Assembly (NCBI GenBank): GCA_029204225.1
Contig: CM055103.1
Location: forward strand, 4,210,500-4,274,499
Length of the DNA stretch: 64,000 nt
Source of the DNA: Diphasiastrum complanatum
Lineage: Eukaryota; Streptophyta; Lycopodiopsida; Lycopodiales; Lycopodiaceae
Direction of reading: 5' to 3'
In this document: positions 10,348 to 23,261 of the stretch, in pieces
How positions within the stretch are numbered: position 1 is the stretch's first letter
Layout of the letters: each line of letters begins with the position of its first letter
The notes under the pieces: generated by a model
Told to the model about the DNA's origin: nothing
Databases searched by the model: none
The model's input: only the letters and a program-made list of their open reading frames with translations
Position numbers and translations under genes: made by a program

Positions 10348-11612
10348 TCCCTCTCAAAGCATGATAGCTTGACGACTCCAAGACTGCTCTTTTGTTTCTC
10401 GAATAGACCTTTGTCTAAGGCCTTTGTGAAAATGTCAACAACCATGTCTTTCGTTCCAATGCAGGTGGTCTTGCAACATCTTCTTGCCAATCAAATCCCT
10501 GATCAAGTGGTACTTGATCACAATGTGTTTCGTCCTTGAGTGAAACACATGGTCTTTCGTCAAACGTATTGCAGATGTGTTGTCCATCTGCAGAACCAGA
10601 GGTTCGTTCCTCATTTCGCCCAATTTGTCAAGGAACTATCTGAGCCAAATTATCTCATTGGCCATCTTTGCTGTCGCAACGTACTCTGCTTTGTAGGATG
10701 ACTGAGCCACAATGGTCTGCTTCTTGCTGACCTAGAGAATTGCTGCTCCTGACGCGATGGTGCATCCTCTTGAGACACTTTTACAGTTGTCCTTGAGGGA
10801 TGCCCAACTAGCATCACTGTAGGAAAGCATCTGAAACCCTGCATCACGACAATAACACAAACCATAATCCTTTGTTAATTGAAGATATTGCAAAATTCAT
10901 TTGGCAATCTTCCAATGTGTCGAGCCTACATTCGCGCAGAATTGGCTCATCTTGAACACTGCATAAGCAATGTTAGGATGTGTGTTATCTGCAAGGCACA
11001 TCAACGATTCTATCAATTTCTTGTAAGGTGTGAGCTACATCAATTCTCTCTCTTCTTCAATCCTCAAACAATTTTCGTTCGTATGTACTGTTCTTGCAAG
11101 CATTGGAGTATTTGCTCCTTTGCAATTCAGCATCCTGAAATCCTCCAGGATTTTCTGGGTGTATCTGGACTGATGAAGGTACAATTTACCTCCCTCATAT
11201 TCCCTTTCAATCTGTAAGCCATGGTAACACCTGGCTTCTCCCAGATCTACAATCTCGAAATGTTTTGAGATGTCTTTCTTCACTTCAGCAATCAGCTTCT
11301 CACTCTTGTAGAGTATCAAAGTGTCGTCCACATACACAGCCACAATGATGATCCTCCCTAATTCTCACATACACATTGGAATCAACCATAAGTGGTTTGA
11401 ATCCTGTGGATTTCAGAGCTTGATCTTTCTTCTTGTACCATTGTCGAGCTAACTACTTCAGACCATAGATACTCCTATGCATTCTGCATGCATGTTTTCT
11501 CATCAAGCTTCTTTCGAAACTGATGAGGAATTTATGCATAAGCTGCACATCCAAAGACTCTGATGTGAGTCATATTGGATTTTCTACCCCACCATAATTT
11601 GTGCGGTGTCGT
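10348..11612 (-). pseudogene. Ty1/copia pol, integrase end joined to RT and RNase H (decayed)
   Basis: From right to left on the minus strand the order is as follows. The integrase C-end ([11 protein letters not shown] near 11580) is joined by internal deletion to RT (RSIYGLK near 11480). The RT catalytic block MAVYVDDTLILY follows at 11343, then YTQKILEDFRML. RNase H follows with LQMDNTSAIRLTKDHVFHSR and TKHIVIKYHLIRDLI at about 10590-10500. The pol end is VVDIFTKALDKGLFEKQK. Several stops and frameshifts separate the blocks, so it is non-functional. Confidence 0.85.
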
Positions 11613-11885
11613 GTGAGAGACAAAACGACCAAGATTTTAGAGTTAGTGCATTCTGACATCTGTGGCCTTTCAATGTGATCTCAGTAGGAGGCTCGATATA
11701 TTATATTACCTTTATTGATGATTATAGTAAATTTGTCAGAGTGTATTTTACTCAAAATAAATCAAAAGCATTTGACAAATTCACAGAGTATGTGAATTGG
11801 ACAGAGAGATGCACTGACAACAAAATGAAGTAGATCAGAACAGATCAAGGGGGCGAATACATCTCGAATCAAAGAATTCTCAAAC
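11613..11885 (+). pseudogene. copia integrase fragment in opposite orientation
   Basis: The plus-strand reading ILELVHSDICGPFNVIS, then YYITFIDDYSKFVRVYF, then RTDQGGEYISNQ is the copia integrase core including DDYS and the D-Q-GGEY block. It abuts the minus-strand integrase end head-to-head at about 11612. It contains a stop (TAG near 11833) and ends abruptly at the exon-like sequence to the right. Confidence 0.85.
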
Positions 11886-12312
11886 TTCATAGATCTCGAG
11901 GATGGTGATCTATGTGCTTCTATTGATTACAAAGACGGAGATGAATGGCTCAACGAGACTGAAGCCCTGCAGCCAATCATGTTTGAAAGCAGGGCATACC
12001 AAGCAAATTTGCCCAATGAGAAAGAATTTCTGAGAATCCAAAGCAGATATGTCTCACAATTTTCAAAAATTAATCCATCCACTGCTTCGACGACCATAGT
12101 TGTTGGTCATGATCTACATACTGCTGCAATTATTCAAGCTGATGAGCGTGATCTGGTAAGTAAATTTGGTTTTATCTGAAAAAGATTTCTATTCAAATAC
12201 AGTTATATTATTTTCAAGATATGTGACATTTGCTCATATTTTGCAGGCTATTGTGGAGGTAGATGCCTTTGCAACAAGGCAGGGATATGTGAGGGAAAGC
12301 CAAGGATCCTGA
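11886..12312 (+). CDS. Two exon-like segments of an unidentified gene
   Basis: The first frame starts FIDLEDGDLCASIDYKDGDE and runs to HTAAIIQADERDL, ending at a consensus donor CTG|GTAAGT (exon end 12155, phase 0). A 91-bp intron ends in TTGCAG at 12246. A second exon (12247-12312) continues in frame as AIVEVDAFATRQGYVRE and ends in TGA. Intact phase and strong splice signals suggest genuine exons. The left border is the integrase junction, so this is either the 3' end of a host gene broken by a retrotransposon or gene sequence captured by one. I recognise no domain. Confidence 0.45.
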
Positions 12313-12789
12313 CAAAGCGATTCATCCCTATCCCATTATTTGAAGTGCTTTGTAAATAAAGAGGTTTGCATTCATCATAGCAAATTTTCTACAAAAGCTG
12401 CGACAATAATAATGAAAATTAAAGCATTGTCATATTTCTCGAACGGGCATAAATACCCTCAGAATACATATAAAATTATTTTTGCAAAGAGAGACATTGT
12501 TATAAAAGTATTTGGCTATGTAGTTGAGGAAGTTCCTAAAAGGTCATCCTCCTTGGCTGTTTTCTCCGGATACATAGACTTGAGCAAAAGAAGATCTTTT
12601 GATTTTCTAGATCCATATGATAGAAAAAAAATTTCTTCATGACCACACCACAAAGCTGACCATTAAAGATAAAAATTAAAAATGATTTTGTCATGCATTG
12701 TATTTGAAATGATGTCGTATAATACATATACTCTTTTTGTCTAATATCATGAAAATTACTATGAGTTGAGTCTTGCATATTATTTTCAT

Positions 12790-13209
12790 CTATAAATTTG
12801 TACGCGTTTCTGAATTTTTGATAATTTGTTGATCTAGTTTTGTATCAAATTTGAACACGTCTGTAGAACCGTTGAAATAGCTGGATGATGTAACTATTTT
12901 TTTGAGATGTTCTACCGTGTTGTGAATTTCGATGATGGCTGCTCTGGCTTGCCAATGTGATTTCTCCATTCCTTGTGATGACCAAATACTTAGATTGCCG
13001 TAAGCTTTTGCAAAATATGATGCATGATGTCGTAAAATGTGCTTCAATATCATAGATACAAGAATTGTCATATTAATCACTTTAAATTCAGTATATATGC
13101 AAGACTTAGTATTCCAAGCAAACCAAATATGAAGGTATATCAATTTTTCGATAATTCTTACCTCTCCATGTAGTGTACAAATGTGGACATTTTTAAGCGA
13201 AATCGACAA
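12790..13209 (-). pseudogene. Unidentified frame, possibly a transposase C-terminal remnant
   Basis: A 139-codon minus-strand frame contains HHASYFAKAYGNLSIWSSQG followed by MEKSHWQARAA. The pattern YGNL..(S)xQG.EKSH reminds me of C-terminal parts of some eukaryotic DDE transposases, but I cannot name the superfamily. Confidence 0.3.
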
Positions 13210-13499
13210 TACTGGTTTTTAGATCAAATCTTCTATATTCCTTGAAACTCTCGTGCTCTTCAACATGTCTTGTGTAGTTTTCATGCAATAGAGACATGCC
13301 ATGTTTTGAATTTGCTCCATGTGAGAAGTTGAACATGCACTTCAACGACTTCAGGTCTCTAGCCAAACGTCATTCCACCTTAAAATCACCTATTCCAGGA
13401 ACATTGAGTGGTGTGTCGCTCATATAGAAAAACATCCATTGGCTATGGACAATGCTTGTATTGATAATATGGATCAATGAGAGAACACCGTAACCACAA

Positions 13500-13650
13500 T
13501 ACCAATAGTTTAGGATGGACTAAGAATAGGCAATTGATGAAAGTAGATAATGTACCTAAAATGGCCACCTCATCCACCAAATGCACAATGAGATGCATTT
13601 GAATGGTGAAAATGGATGTGAGAAAGTGCTTCTCACTCAAACACATTGCC
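13500..13650 (-). pseudogene. CACTA/EnSpm transposase fragment (DUF4218-like)
   Basis: On the minus strand EKHFLTSIFTIQMHLIVHLV followed by DEVAILGTL matches the block 'yFPpsFF.vM.HL.vHLv.E....GpV' of plant CACTA transposase-associated domains. The frame decays right after it. It is a short relic with no function. Confidence 0.6.
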
Positions 13651-13800
13651 TCTCTTCGGCCTTGATCACATGAAGCTCCTCCAAAAGTCTCTTGAGCCAT
13701 AGGATCTCCTTGGTGGTTGATGTCAATGCCTTATACTCAAATTCAGTTGAGGATAGAGAGATGGTATCTTGGATCTGTGTCAAGCAGAACCAGCAACCGT
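13640..13800 (-). pseudogene. copia RNase H fragment
   Basis: On the minus strand QDTISLSSTEFEYKALTSTT and KEILWLKRLLEELHVI match the copia RNase H block around SSxEAEY. It runs directly into the CACTA fragment, so two unrelated transposon pieces are joined here. Confidence 0.8.
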
Positions 13801-14777
13801 TGGTGCTACATGAGAAGTAGAATCTCTGCAAACAATGAAAGATTTTGAGCAAACATAGACACAGATTCTGCACAAACATTGGTGTCATTTGCGATTGACA
13901 GTCTTCTTGCATTTGATCCATAGAACTCATTTTACCAGTCCATCTTTCAGTTCTATTCATTTCTATTTGTGTTGCTTGCTATCCTCAATTCCTATTCCCC
14001 ACAAGCACAGATTCTATATTGTTTGTCATATTGTGATTGCTTCAAATCTATGCGAACTCACTCCAGAATTTCAGAAACCCATCGTCGCACCGCTGTCTTC
14101 GCACTGCTGACTTGCATCCCAGTCAAATATTCGAGTTCTTGAAATTTTTGAGTTTCTTGATTTTTGCATCCACCATATTTTTTGATTTTCAATTTCTTCG
14201 ATTTATTCAAGTTTCTCAATTTTTTTTCAAATTGTCTCAGTTTCCATCCGCCTCCGTGCATTTGCCAAACACTTCAAACAAAATTTTTTTAAAAATTTAC
14301 TCCAACGATCCTATCCGACGATTCCATCTGAAGATTGCATCCGAGACTACAAAAAACTCAAAAAACCAACATAAATTTTCTCTCAGATAACTGCATCCGC
14401 TATTTTTTCTCAAATCAGTATTTTCTAACTTTTTCAAGTTTCTAAAAAAAAAAATTGAGTTTTTTGAATTTTTCAAGTTTATAAATTTTTTTGAGTTTTT
14501 TTTCAAAAAAACTTGTGTCCGATGATTGCATCATACAAACTGCACAAAAAGACTTTCTCTGACAATTGCATCCGACGACCTACCAAAAAAAATCTCTTTG
14601 ACGTTTGCATCCGACAAGTCTAATTTTGCCATCGGAAAGGAGATAGGCTGTGAGAAGTCTCTTGCCAAAACGAAAGCTGAATCAAATGCAGATCTAACAC
14701 TATTCATGCCACGACAGGATGCCTAATGCAAGCTAACCATCCAACAATCATGCTGCAAACTAAAAAATTGGCGTAGC
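13801..14777. other. AT-rich repeat-derived sequence, no gene
   Basis: Homopolymer-like T and A runs occur, with several copies of a short element like GATTGCATCCGA (for example near 14332, 14524, 14565 and 14607). It lies just inside a tRNA-Asp primer binding site, so it is probably the untranslated leader of that LTR element. No gag was recognised. Confidence 0.4.
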
Positions 14778-14795
14778 TCCCCGGCAATGGCGCCA
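14778..14795 (-). promoter_or_regulatory. Primer binding site complementary to tRNA-Asp
   Basis: The minus strand reads TGGCGCCATTGCCGGGGA. It differs at one base from the Asp-tRNA-type site used by Athila-like plant Ty3/gypsy elements. It sits four bases after the LTR end. Confidence 0.8.
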
Positions 14796-14799
14796 AAAT

Positions 14800-15538
14800 T
14801 GTAGTGGATTTCTTTCCTTGCCTAACCTGAATCCAAGATCTAGTCAATCTAGCATCATAGAGACGGAGTTAGTTGTCACGCGTAGATTCATTCCCATGAG
14901 AGCGATAGTTTAGTTTAGATTTCAGCATGAATGGATGATCTAAGTCTAACTCTACATCCATTAACCCTACTCATTAACACTACGATCCACAACAAAGATA
15001 GCTTCCTCTTTCTCTCTCTCTCTTTCTCTCTCATAAAAAGTATAATAACACTCAATCCCAATAACATTCAGATCCAATAATTAGCAAAATCCAAAGAAAG
15101 CATGAGAGATGGAGAAGGAAAGAAGAAGAGCAAGGACATTCATCAATCCATTTCTGAAGAGAACCAATCTGCTTTATTGAAATGAGGAAATGAACATGAG
15201 GAGCAACTCGAGTTGGTCCCTTCTTATAGTAGAGAGGAGGACCCTGGCCTCTGAATATTATTGGTCTAGTCTTGCCTCTCTTTTTATTCAAATTTAAAAA
15301 AGTGTGGGAACCATCAAAATTGGAGAGAAATCCAACTTTATTCACTAACTTGACATTTAGGCCCTGCGACATTAAAAGTCCCGCAAAAAGGCCTAAAGTC
15401 CTTTTATTGACTTTTAATTAATCAATCAAATAACTATGTGATCATCGGGTTGGACTTACACACGCAGGGTGCCAAATCCCTCTCACTTATTAACTAGGGT
15501 TAGGGTGTTTCACTCAAATGTTGAATTCTAATCCAACA
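14800..15538 (-). mobile_element. LTR (739 bp) of a tRNA-Asp-primed retrotransposon
   Basis: On the minus strand it starts TGTTGGATTAG at 15538 and ends CCACTACA at 14800, just before the PBS. A TATA-like motif (TATAAGAAGGG) lies near 15225, and a TC/GA tract occurs near 15008-15031. Similar sequence recurs at about 17935-18548 and 4810-4905. No matching second LTR was identified, so it is a 5'-end remnant. Confidence 0.6.
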
Positions 15539-16044
15539 GAGGGACTTGTAATCACAGTCCTATCACTCCCTCACAAAGTTGAAATGAAGATAAGATGAAA
15601 TGAAAACTACTCTCAAGCAAATCTTGCCAATCTGGGCTATTTTTGGACAAAAACTGACTCTATCTCTCTCATTCTTGTACTTTCAAGACCTGGTTTCCAC
15701 TTTAAGAAGGTTTGAAATCAGCCTAGATTAATTAGTTTTCATGAAACAAATTCAAAACTAATTAATGGCAAGTGATTTTGGTAGCTTATCCTAGGATTTG
15801 CACCAAAAATTACATCAAATTGACACCAGATGAAAATATAGTGATCCAATGAATATGGGGTTTTAAATGCTGGTTCAGAGATGCCCACACCTATGAACAG
15901 TACGAATTTTGATCCTGAAAAAGTTTGGGATCAAATCCCCTCACCAGAGCCTAGATACCAGCTCGCCCTTCCAATACTAGCTTTTTGCACCAAAACCTGC
16001 TAAAACTGGATTAGTTTCAGACACTGATCAATAGTCTTATACTT
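15539..16044. other. Repeat-derived sequence, no gene
   Basis: No open frame or motif was recognised. It lies between two LTR/PBS pairs on the minus strand and is likely the leader of the element whose PBS is at 16057-16045. Confidence 0.35.
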
Positions 16045-16057
16045 GGCTTTGATACCA
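16045..16057 (-). promoter_or_regulatory. Primer binding site TGGTATCAAAGCC
   Basis: The site follows the LTR end CTTTTAACA directly on the minus strand. It matches the initiator-Met tRNA-type site of copia elements with a single change. Confidence 0.75.
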
Positions 16058-16690
16058 TGTTAAAAGTACAGTACTAAGGAACATAAATGGATCTTTGAAT
16101 GATCCACAAGGTTGATTGTGTGCTTGTTAAACAATCTATCAGATACTAGTCATCAGAAAACAAGATCTAGTTTAGCAGCTTGCTAGAAAACAAGTAGAGA
16201 CAATCAAAGCATTGATCAATAACTATAATCCAACTCCACACGTGTGGAAATAAGGCTGTAGTACGGCCTGTAGACAATGTTCAGAATGTGCCAAAGCTGG
16301 GTTTCATTGGAATCAAAAGCAATCACCATACAATGAGAGGAAACTCGAGTTTCTCCTTGAGGCTCCAAAAAGTTTCTATCTTCTCACTATGGAGAATGAG
16401 AATGCATAGTAAAAGACACTTCCTTTGCTAAGTTAGGTGAAAATCCAGCATGTAATAAGGAAGTAGACTCAACTTTCTTGCCCTAATGTAAAAACCCTAG
16501 CCTAGATCCAAGAGTCATGCTTGGTAGGTGCATGGTAGGTACAAATCTCATCATAAATCATGGTCTAGATCCTACAAAGTAGGAATCACTACCAAATGGA
16601 CACAACCACTCCTCTTGACTCATGGTAACCTACTTTAGGTGTGAATGTACAAGTGGCACTTTGGCCATTCAAGTAAACAACAAACAATAT
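16058..16690 (-). mobile_element. copia-type LTR, start uncertain
   Basis: The 3' end (minus: TACTGTACTTTTAACA) abuts a PBS. The same end sequence, together with a shared block GATCAATGCTTTTGATTG and a CACGTG-containing palindrome about 180 bp inside, recurs at 34040-34257 on the plus strand. The outer border near 16690 is a guess. Confidence 0.55.
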
Positions 16691-16985
16691 TCTACATGGC
16701 TAGATTTGCCAATGTAGGCAATTTTTCACATGGTGTTCCATTGGGAAGATCTGTTTTTTTTTTTTGCATCAGTTAGTTGGTAAGGGTGGATCTGTGTAAT
16801 ATGTTTTAGAATGACCCTTTTGTAGAGACGTTTTTAATTATTTTTTCAATTTTTAAAGCTTGCTACATGTGTACATTTACGTAATGTGAAAAGCTACCCA
16901 AAATTTTGGGGCAAATTTTTTTAAAATGAACATTTAACATAAAGAACGAAAAAATAATAATAACTAAACACATTGAAAGAAAACA

Positions 16986-17202
<217 letters not shown>

Positions 17203-17439
17203 TAAATCCCCCCTATTATTATTTTTATCTTAAGTTGTTTTTTTTCAAGTTAAAACATCATCTTATCTTTTTAAAAAAAAAATTAACTTAAAACATCATT
17301 AATTGTAAAAATATTTGCACCATGCTTTCAATTTAATTTTCTTTTTTTTCAAGACTCCTCTAACACTCTTTATTCTATGTTTTTTTGTCATTTATTATTT
17401 AGGAAAATTTAGTCTTATTATACTTGACTGCACCCGAAT

Positions 17440-17930
17440 TTCCAACTCAAGTAACCTTTGTGGCAATTCTTATAAGGTCTTTTTTTGGATCTGGAACTCT
17501 TCTAATATCTCCAAGTCCATTGTGAATCACTTGAACAAGTTGATTGTCATGAATCTTATCTCCTATTGAAGCAATTCCTATGTTTAGAGATTTGATTCTA
17601 AGTACGTACTCTTGTGCACTTTCACCACTCATCCTCATGCTTTGCTATCTTGATTTCTTAGCATGAGTACTCTAGAGTACGTACTCTTGTGCACTTTCAC
17701 CACTACTCCTCATGCTTTGCAAAACTTGATTTCTTAGCATGAGTGCCATAGAGGTGTTATTGGATTCATAGATAGCTTTTTATGAATTCCAAGCTTTCTT
17801 GGCTGAAGTGAAAGTGGCAACTTCCTTGAGAAGATCGTGTTACTAACATTTATTTTCAAATAATGTAACGTTAGTCTTTTTGTTCTCCTTGTACTTCACC
17901 AATTCTTGTCCTAGAGGTTCATCCTCTTCA
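17440..17930 (-). pseudogene. copia gag (UBN2-type) fragment with internal duplication
   Basis: On the minus strand GQELVKYKENKKTNVTLFEN, then KEVATFTSAKKAWNS and SGESAQEYVLRIKSL, then DNQLVQVIHNGLGD match copia gag. Stops are present. A 75-bp segment (starting AGTACGTACTC at 17601 and again at 17676) is duplicated in tandem inside it, disrupting the frame. The right end joins an LTR-like sequence of another family. Confidence 0.75.
17601..17750. repeat. 75-bp tandem duplication inside gag
   Basis: Two copies beginning AGTACGTACTCTTGTGCAC, at 17601 and 17676, differ by a few bases. Confidence 0.9.
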
Positions 17931-17934
17931 TCGC

Positions 17935-18548
17935 CGCACATTGATTCGTTCCCAAGAGAATAGTGCTTCCCTTGCAAAGTTAGCTTGCAAACTATCCTCT
18001 TCCTACTCTAACCACACCTAATTAACCACCCTATTTTAACCACAAGCAAGAGTAAGATAAACTACATGGATGGAGGTGCCTACATCTCCTACACTCTCTG
18101 ATCTCTTGAAAATCATCATCAATCATGCAAAAGAAGTACCAAATAGAAAAGTAAAACATGAGAGAGAGAGAGAGAGAGAGAGAAAAGCAAGGATATTCAT
18201 TGTAAATCTCGACAGAATCTCCTACTCCTGTTGAACATGAAAATAAGGTACAAGGGGTGTCTTTTTATAGATGGGAAAGGCCCTTGCCCCTTTCTCCTAT
18301 TGGCTAATTCAATGGCAAGGACCCTAATCCAAGTCATTTAAATTAACACAAACTAAATCTATTGGTGCTAAGAAGCACAAAGGGCACTCACATGTTTCAT
18401 GCCAGTTCTAATTTGGGCCCTTTTAGCTTTTTTATTAAACAACTTGACTTAGGGCCTCTAATGTCATTTTAAAGTTTTTAAGCCCCTAGTGTCATGCCCA
18501 TGACTGGTCTCGGGTAGCGAGTCCACACTAGGGACCGGTGGACCAACA
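17935..18548 (-). mobile_element. Partial LTR related to the 14800-15538 LTR
   Basis: Shared features in the same order are ATTCGTTCCCAAGAGA (compare ATTCATTCCCATGAGA), a GA tract at about 18164-18182, the phrase AGCAAGGA-ATTCAT, and a TATA box (CTATAAAAAGACACC near 18268 on the minus strand). It ends TGTTGGTCC at 18548. Its inner end is fused to copia gag, so no PBS is left. Confidence 0.5.
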
Positions 18549-18639
18549 ACTTGTAAGTTAGTTGTGACTATAAGGGAATTGGGGGCCCTTATGTGTACAT
18601 GGTCATAATTAATGGTTGTAGGCCTAAACACATGGTGGT

Positions 18640-18795
18640 GGAGTTGCAACAATGTTTATGATGCTCATGAATGACATACTGAAAGACTTTATAGATAAGT
18701 TTGTCATTAATTTTATCGATGGCATTCTAGTCTACAATAAGTCAATTCTAGACCACATAGAGCATCTATGAATGGTCTTTAGGGCATTGCAAAAT
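18640..18795 (+). pseudogene. Ty3/gypsy reverse transcriptase fragment
   Basis: The plus-strand frame reads GVATMFMMLMNDILKDFIDK then FVINFIDGILVYNKSILDHI then EHL, followed by a stop. It aligns by eye with the gypsy RT block ATF..LMN..L..F..KFV..F.DDILIYS. The catalytic Asp-Asp pair is changed to Asp-Gly. It is a short dead relic. Confidence 0.8.
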
Positions 18796-18809
18796 AGCAC
18801 TTTTGTATG

Positions 18810-20770
<1,961 letters not shown>

Positions 20771-20774
20771 TTAC

Positions 20775-23260
20775 TCAAAACAATGGATTGTTGGCAATCA
20801 ATACATCATATTCCTCCTTCATGGCTAGAAACCATTCTTTTGAGTTGACTGCATCATATACATCCTTTGGCTCTTCATGTGAAACAAAATATGCATAATT
20901 AGTGGAGTTGAGTTCCACTTGTTTGCCTTTATCTCCATATGTAAGCCTCTTAGGCTCGGATCTTTCTCTTTGTGATCTCCTTGGTAAAAAAATTTGAGGT
21001 GACTCCTCAATTCTCGACCCAATCTCTCCATGATAATCTTCAAGGGTGATGATAGGAGAATCCTTTTGAGAAACTTTGATCTCGGCCTCATCAAAGATGT
21101 ATTTTTTATTCTCATGAAAAATAACATCTCTACTCTCAATTGTAATGGAGGTAGAGGGAGCATAAATTTTGTATGTCTTCTTGTTAAATGAGTATCCAAC
21201 CATGATCCCTTTTACTGAATTTGGATCATCTCTTTTCCTTGTTTCCAAGGGTACATTAACAAAGCAAGCACATCCAAAAACTCTAAGGTGATCAACCTTA
21301 GGTCTCTTCTTAAACAAGACTTCATATGGTGATCTTCCGGCAAGTGTATTGTCAGATAATCTATTGCACAAATAATTTGCAAATATTGAATAGGCAAAGA
21401 AGCTTCAACTCGAATTGCTTTAGCACATTCACACAAAGATCGATTTTTTCTTTCGGCAACTCCATTTTGAGATGGAGAATAAGCACAAGAAAACTCTCTC
21501 TTAATCCTTTCAACCTCATAATAATCATAGAACTTGTTGGAGATGTATTCACCTCCTCCATCACATCTCAAAGCTTTAACTTTGAAAGAGAACTGTTTCT
21601 CAACATAAGCTTTGAAAACTAGGAAGTGTTCAAACACCATAGCTTTTGAAGAAAGAAGGTACAACCAAGTATATCTTGTAAAATCATCAATGAAGGTAAC
21701 AAAACAAGTTGCACCACCAATACTTTTTGAGAAAAAAAAATTAAACATCCGAGTGAATTAATTCCAAAGGATGAGAAGTCTTAATAGAAGGCTTTTGATA
21801 TGGCTTTCTATGTGATTTTGCAATAGCACAAGCCTCACATGGCTTGATATATTTGGAAAGTGATCTTGGCAGGCCAATAGTCTTATCATTCTTGATCATA
21901 GAAAGTATAGATTTATAGTTAGGATGCCCCAACCTTCTATGCCATAACTCCTCCTTAGACATAAGAGCAATTTCACAAAAGTTTGCATTCTCATAAGAAT
22001 TTAACTTGAAGATGCCTCCATATCTAGATCCATTAGCTAGGATCTCATCACCTTAGAGGCTCATTGGCCCCACAAGTGACTCGTATGTAACGCAATCAAA
22101 CAACTTTCCAGCACTTATCAAGTTCTTTGTAAGCTTAGGAACAAAAAGAACATTGGAAAGTGATAGAACTTTAGAAGAAGCAAGTTTTAATAGAATGTTG
22201 TTAATTCTTTCAATAGACCATTCATGATCATTTGCTATATAAATAGATCTTTTAAGTCCTTTGTAAGATACAATAGAGTCAAAAGACTCCTTTGAACAAC
22301 ACATATGTGATGAGGCACCACTATCAATGTACCATGCTTCATCCTTCTTGAAGGGTGTTGAAGAAAAGCTTGACACCATGAGGGATCCTTCTCCTTCACT
22401 TGCAATAAAGTCTTTTTCTTTTTCATTAGAGAGATTTGCTTGTTTGAGTTGATTTTTCTTTTTGAAGCAATTAGAGGCATAGTGCCCCTTCTTGCCACAA
22501 AAGAAACACTTGACTTCTTCTTCTTGGCCTTGGAAGTAGAAGGATGAGTTGAGTCATCCTCTTCTCCATCTTTGTCTTTGTCCTTGGCTTTGTCTTTGTT
22601 GAAAGCTTGAGAAAACTGGTTCTTGCTCCTCCCTTTATGCTTGTTCTTGATAAAGAGAGCTTTGTCATTCCCAATATGCTCGAGTTTGTTCATCCTTGAA
22701 AGTTTGTAACTTTGCCTTGCTTCTTCAGAGATGAGAATTCCTTGAAGAGTCTCCAAATTGGGCACTCCTCCTTTATGGCAAAGGATTGAACAAGATTATC
22801 ATAGTCTTCTTTTAAGCCATTAAGAATGACTTGTACTAGCTCATCTTGATTGATTGTGACACCAACACAAGCAGGCTCCCTATGAAGATCTTTTACTCTT
22901 AGATCATAATTTGATGCACTCTTCTCACTTCTTGGAAAACTTTGAAAAATATGATTTCTAAGAGTGAGTATTCTAGAAGTGTTTTTAATAGACTTAAGTG
23001 CATCCCAAGCTTCTTTAGCAGTGGTGCAAGATCCAATTTCTCTTAGAATCTCATTAGAGACATTCATTTTAATGAAGTGTAGAGCAATCTAGATCTCTTC
23101 CTATACTTTGGTATTTCAAGCTGTGCTTGAGGCTCCTCCTCAATACCAAGTATTATGTCCATAACATCCTGGAGTATAAGAACAGATTCCATCCTAACCT
23201 TTCATATTGAATAATTGGAGGTACTTAGTCTTTTACTTGGTTCTAAGAGATATCCTCCTA
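20775..23260 (-). pseudogene. Ty1/copia 5' half: gag, protease, integrase, start of RT (inverted half)
   Basis: Minus-strand order is canonical. Gag starts near 23255 (KVRMESV, then ALHFIKMNVSNEILREIG, ending about 22690). The zinc knuckle C-FF-C-GKKG-H-YASN-C lies near 22500. Protease EAWYIDSGASSHM is near 22340. GAG-pre-integrase LWHRRLGHPNYKS is at 21940. The integrase core [18 protein letters not shown] and EYISNKFYDYYE follow, with AERKNRSL near 21450. The integrase tail HLRVFGCACFVNVPLETRKR leads to the RT entry WFLAMKEEYDVLIANN, where homology stops at about 20770. Long frames are preserved but several frameshifts occur. RT and RNase H are missing here and appear on the opposite strand to the right. 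Confidence 0.9.
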
Positions 23261-23261
23261 C

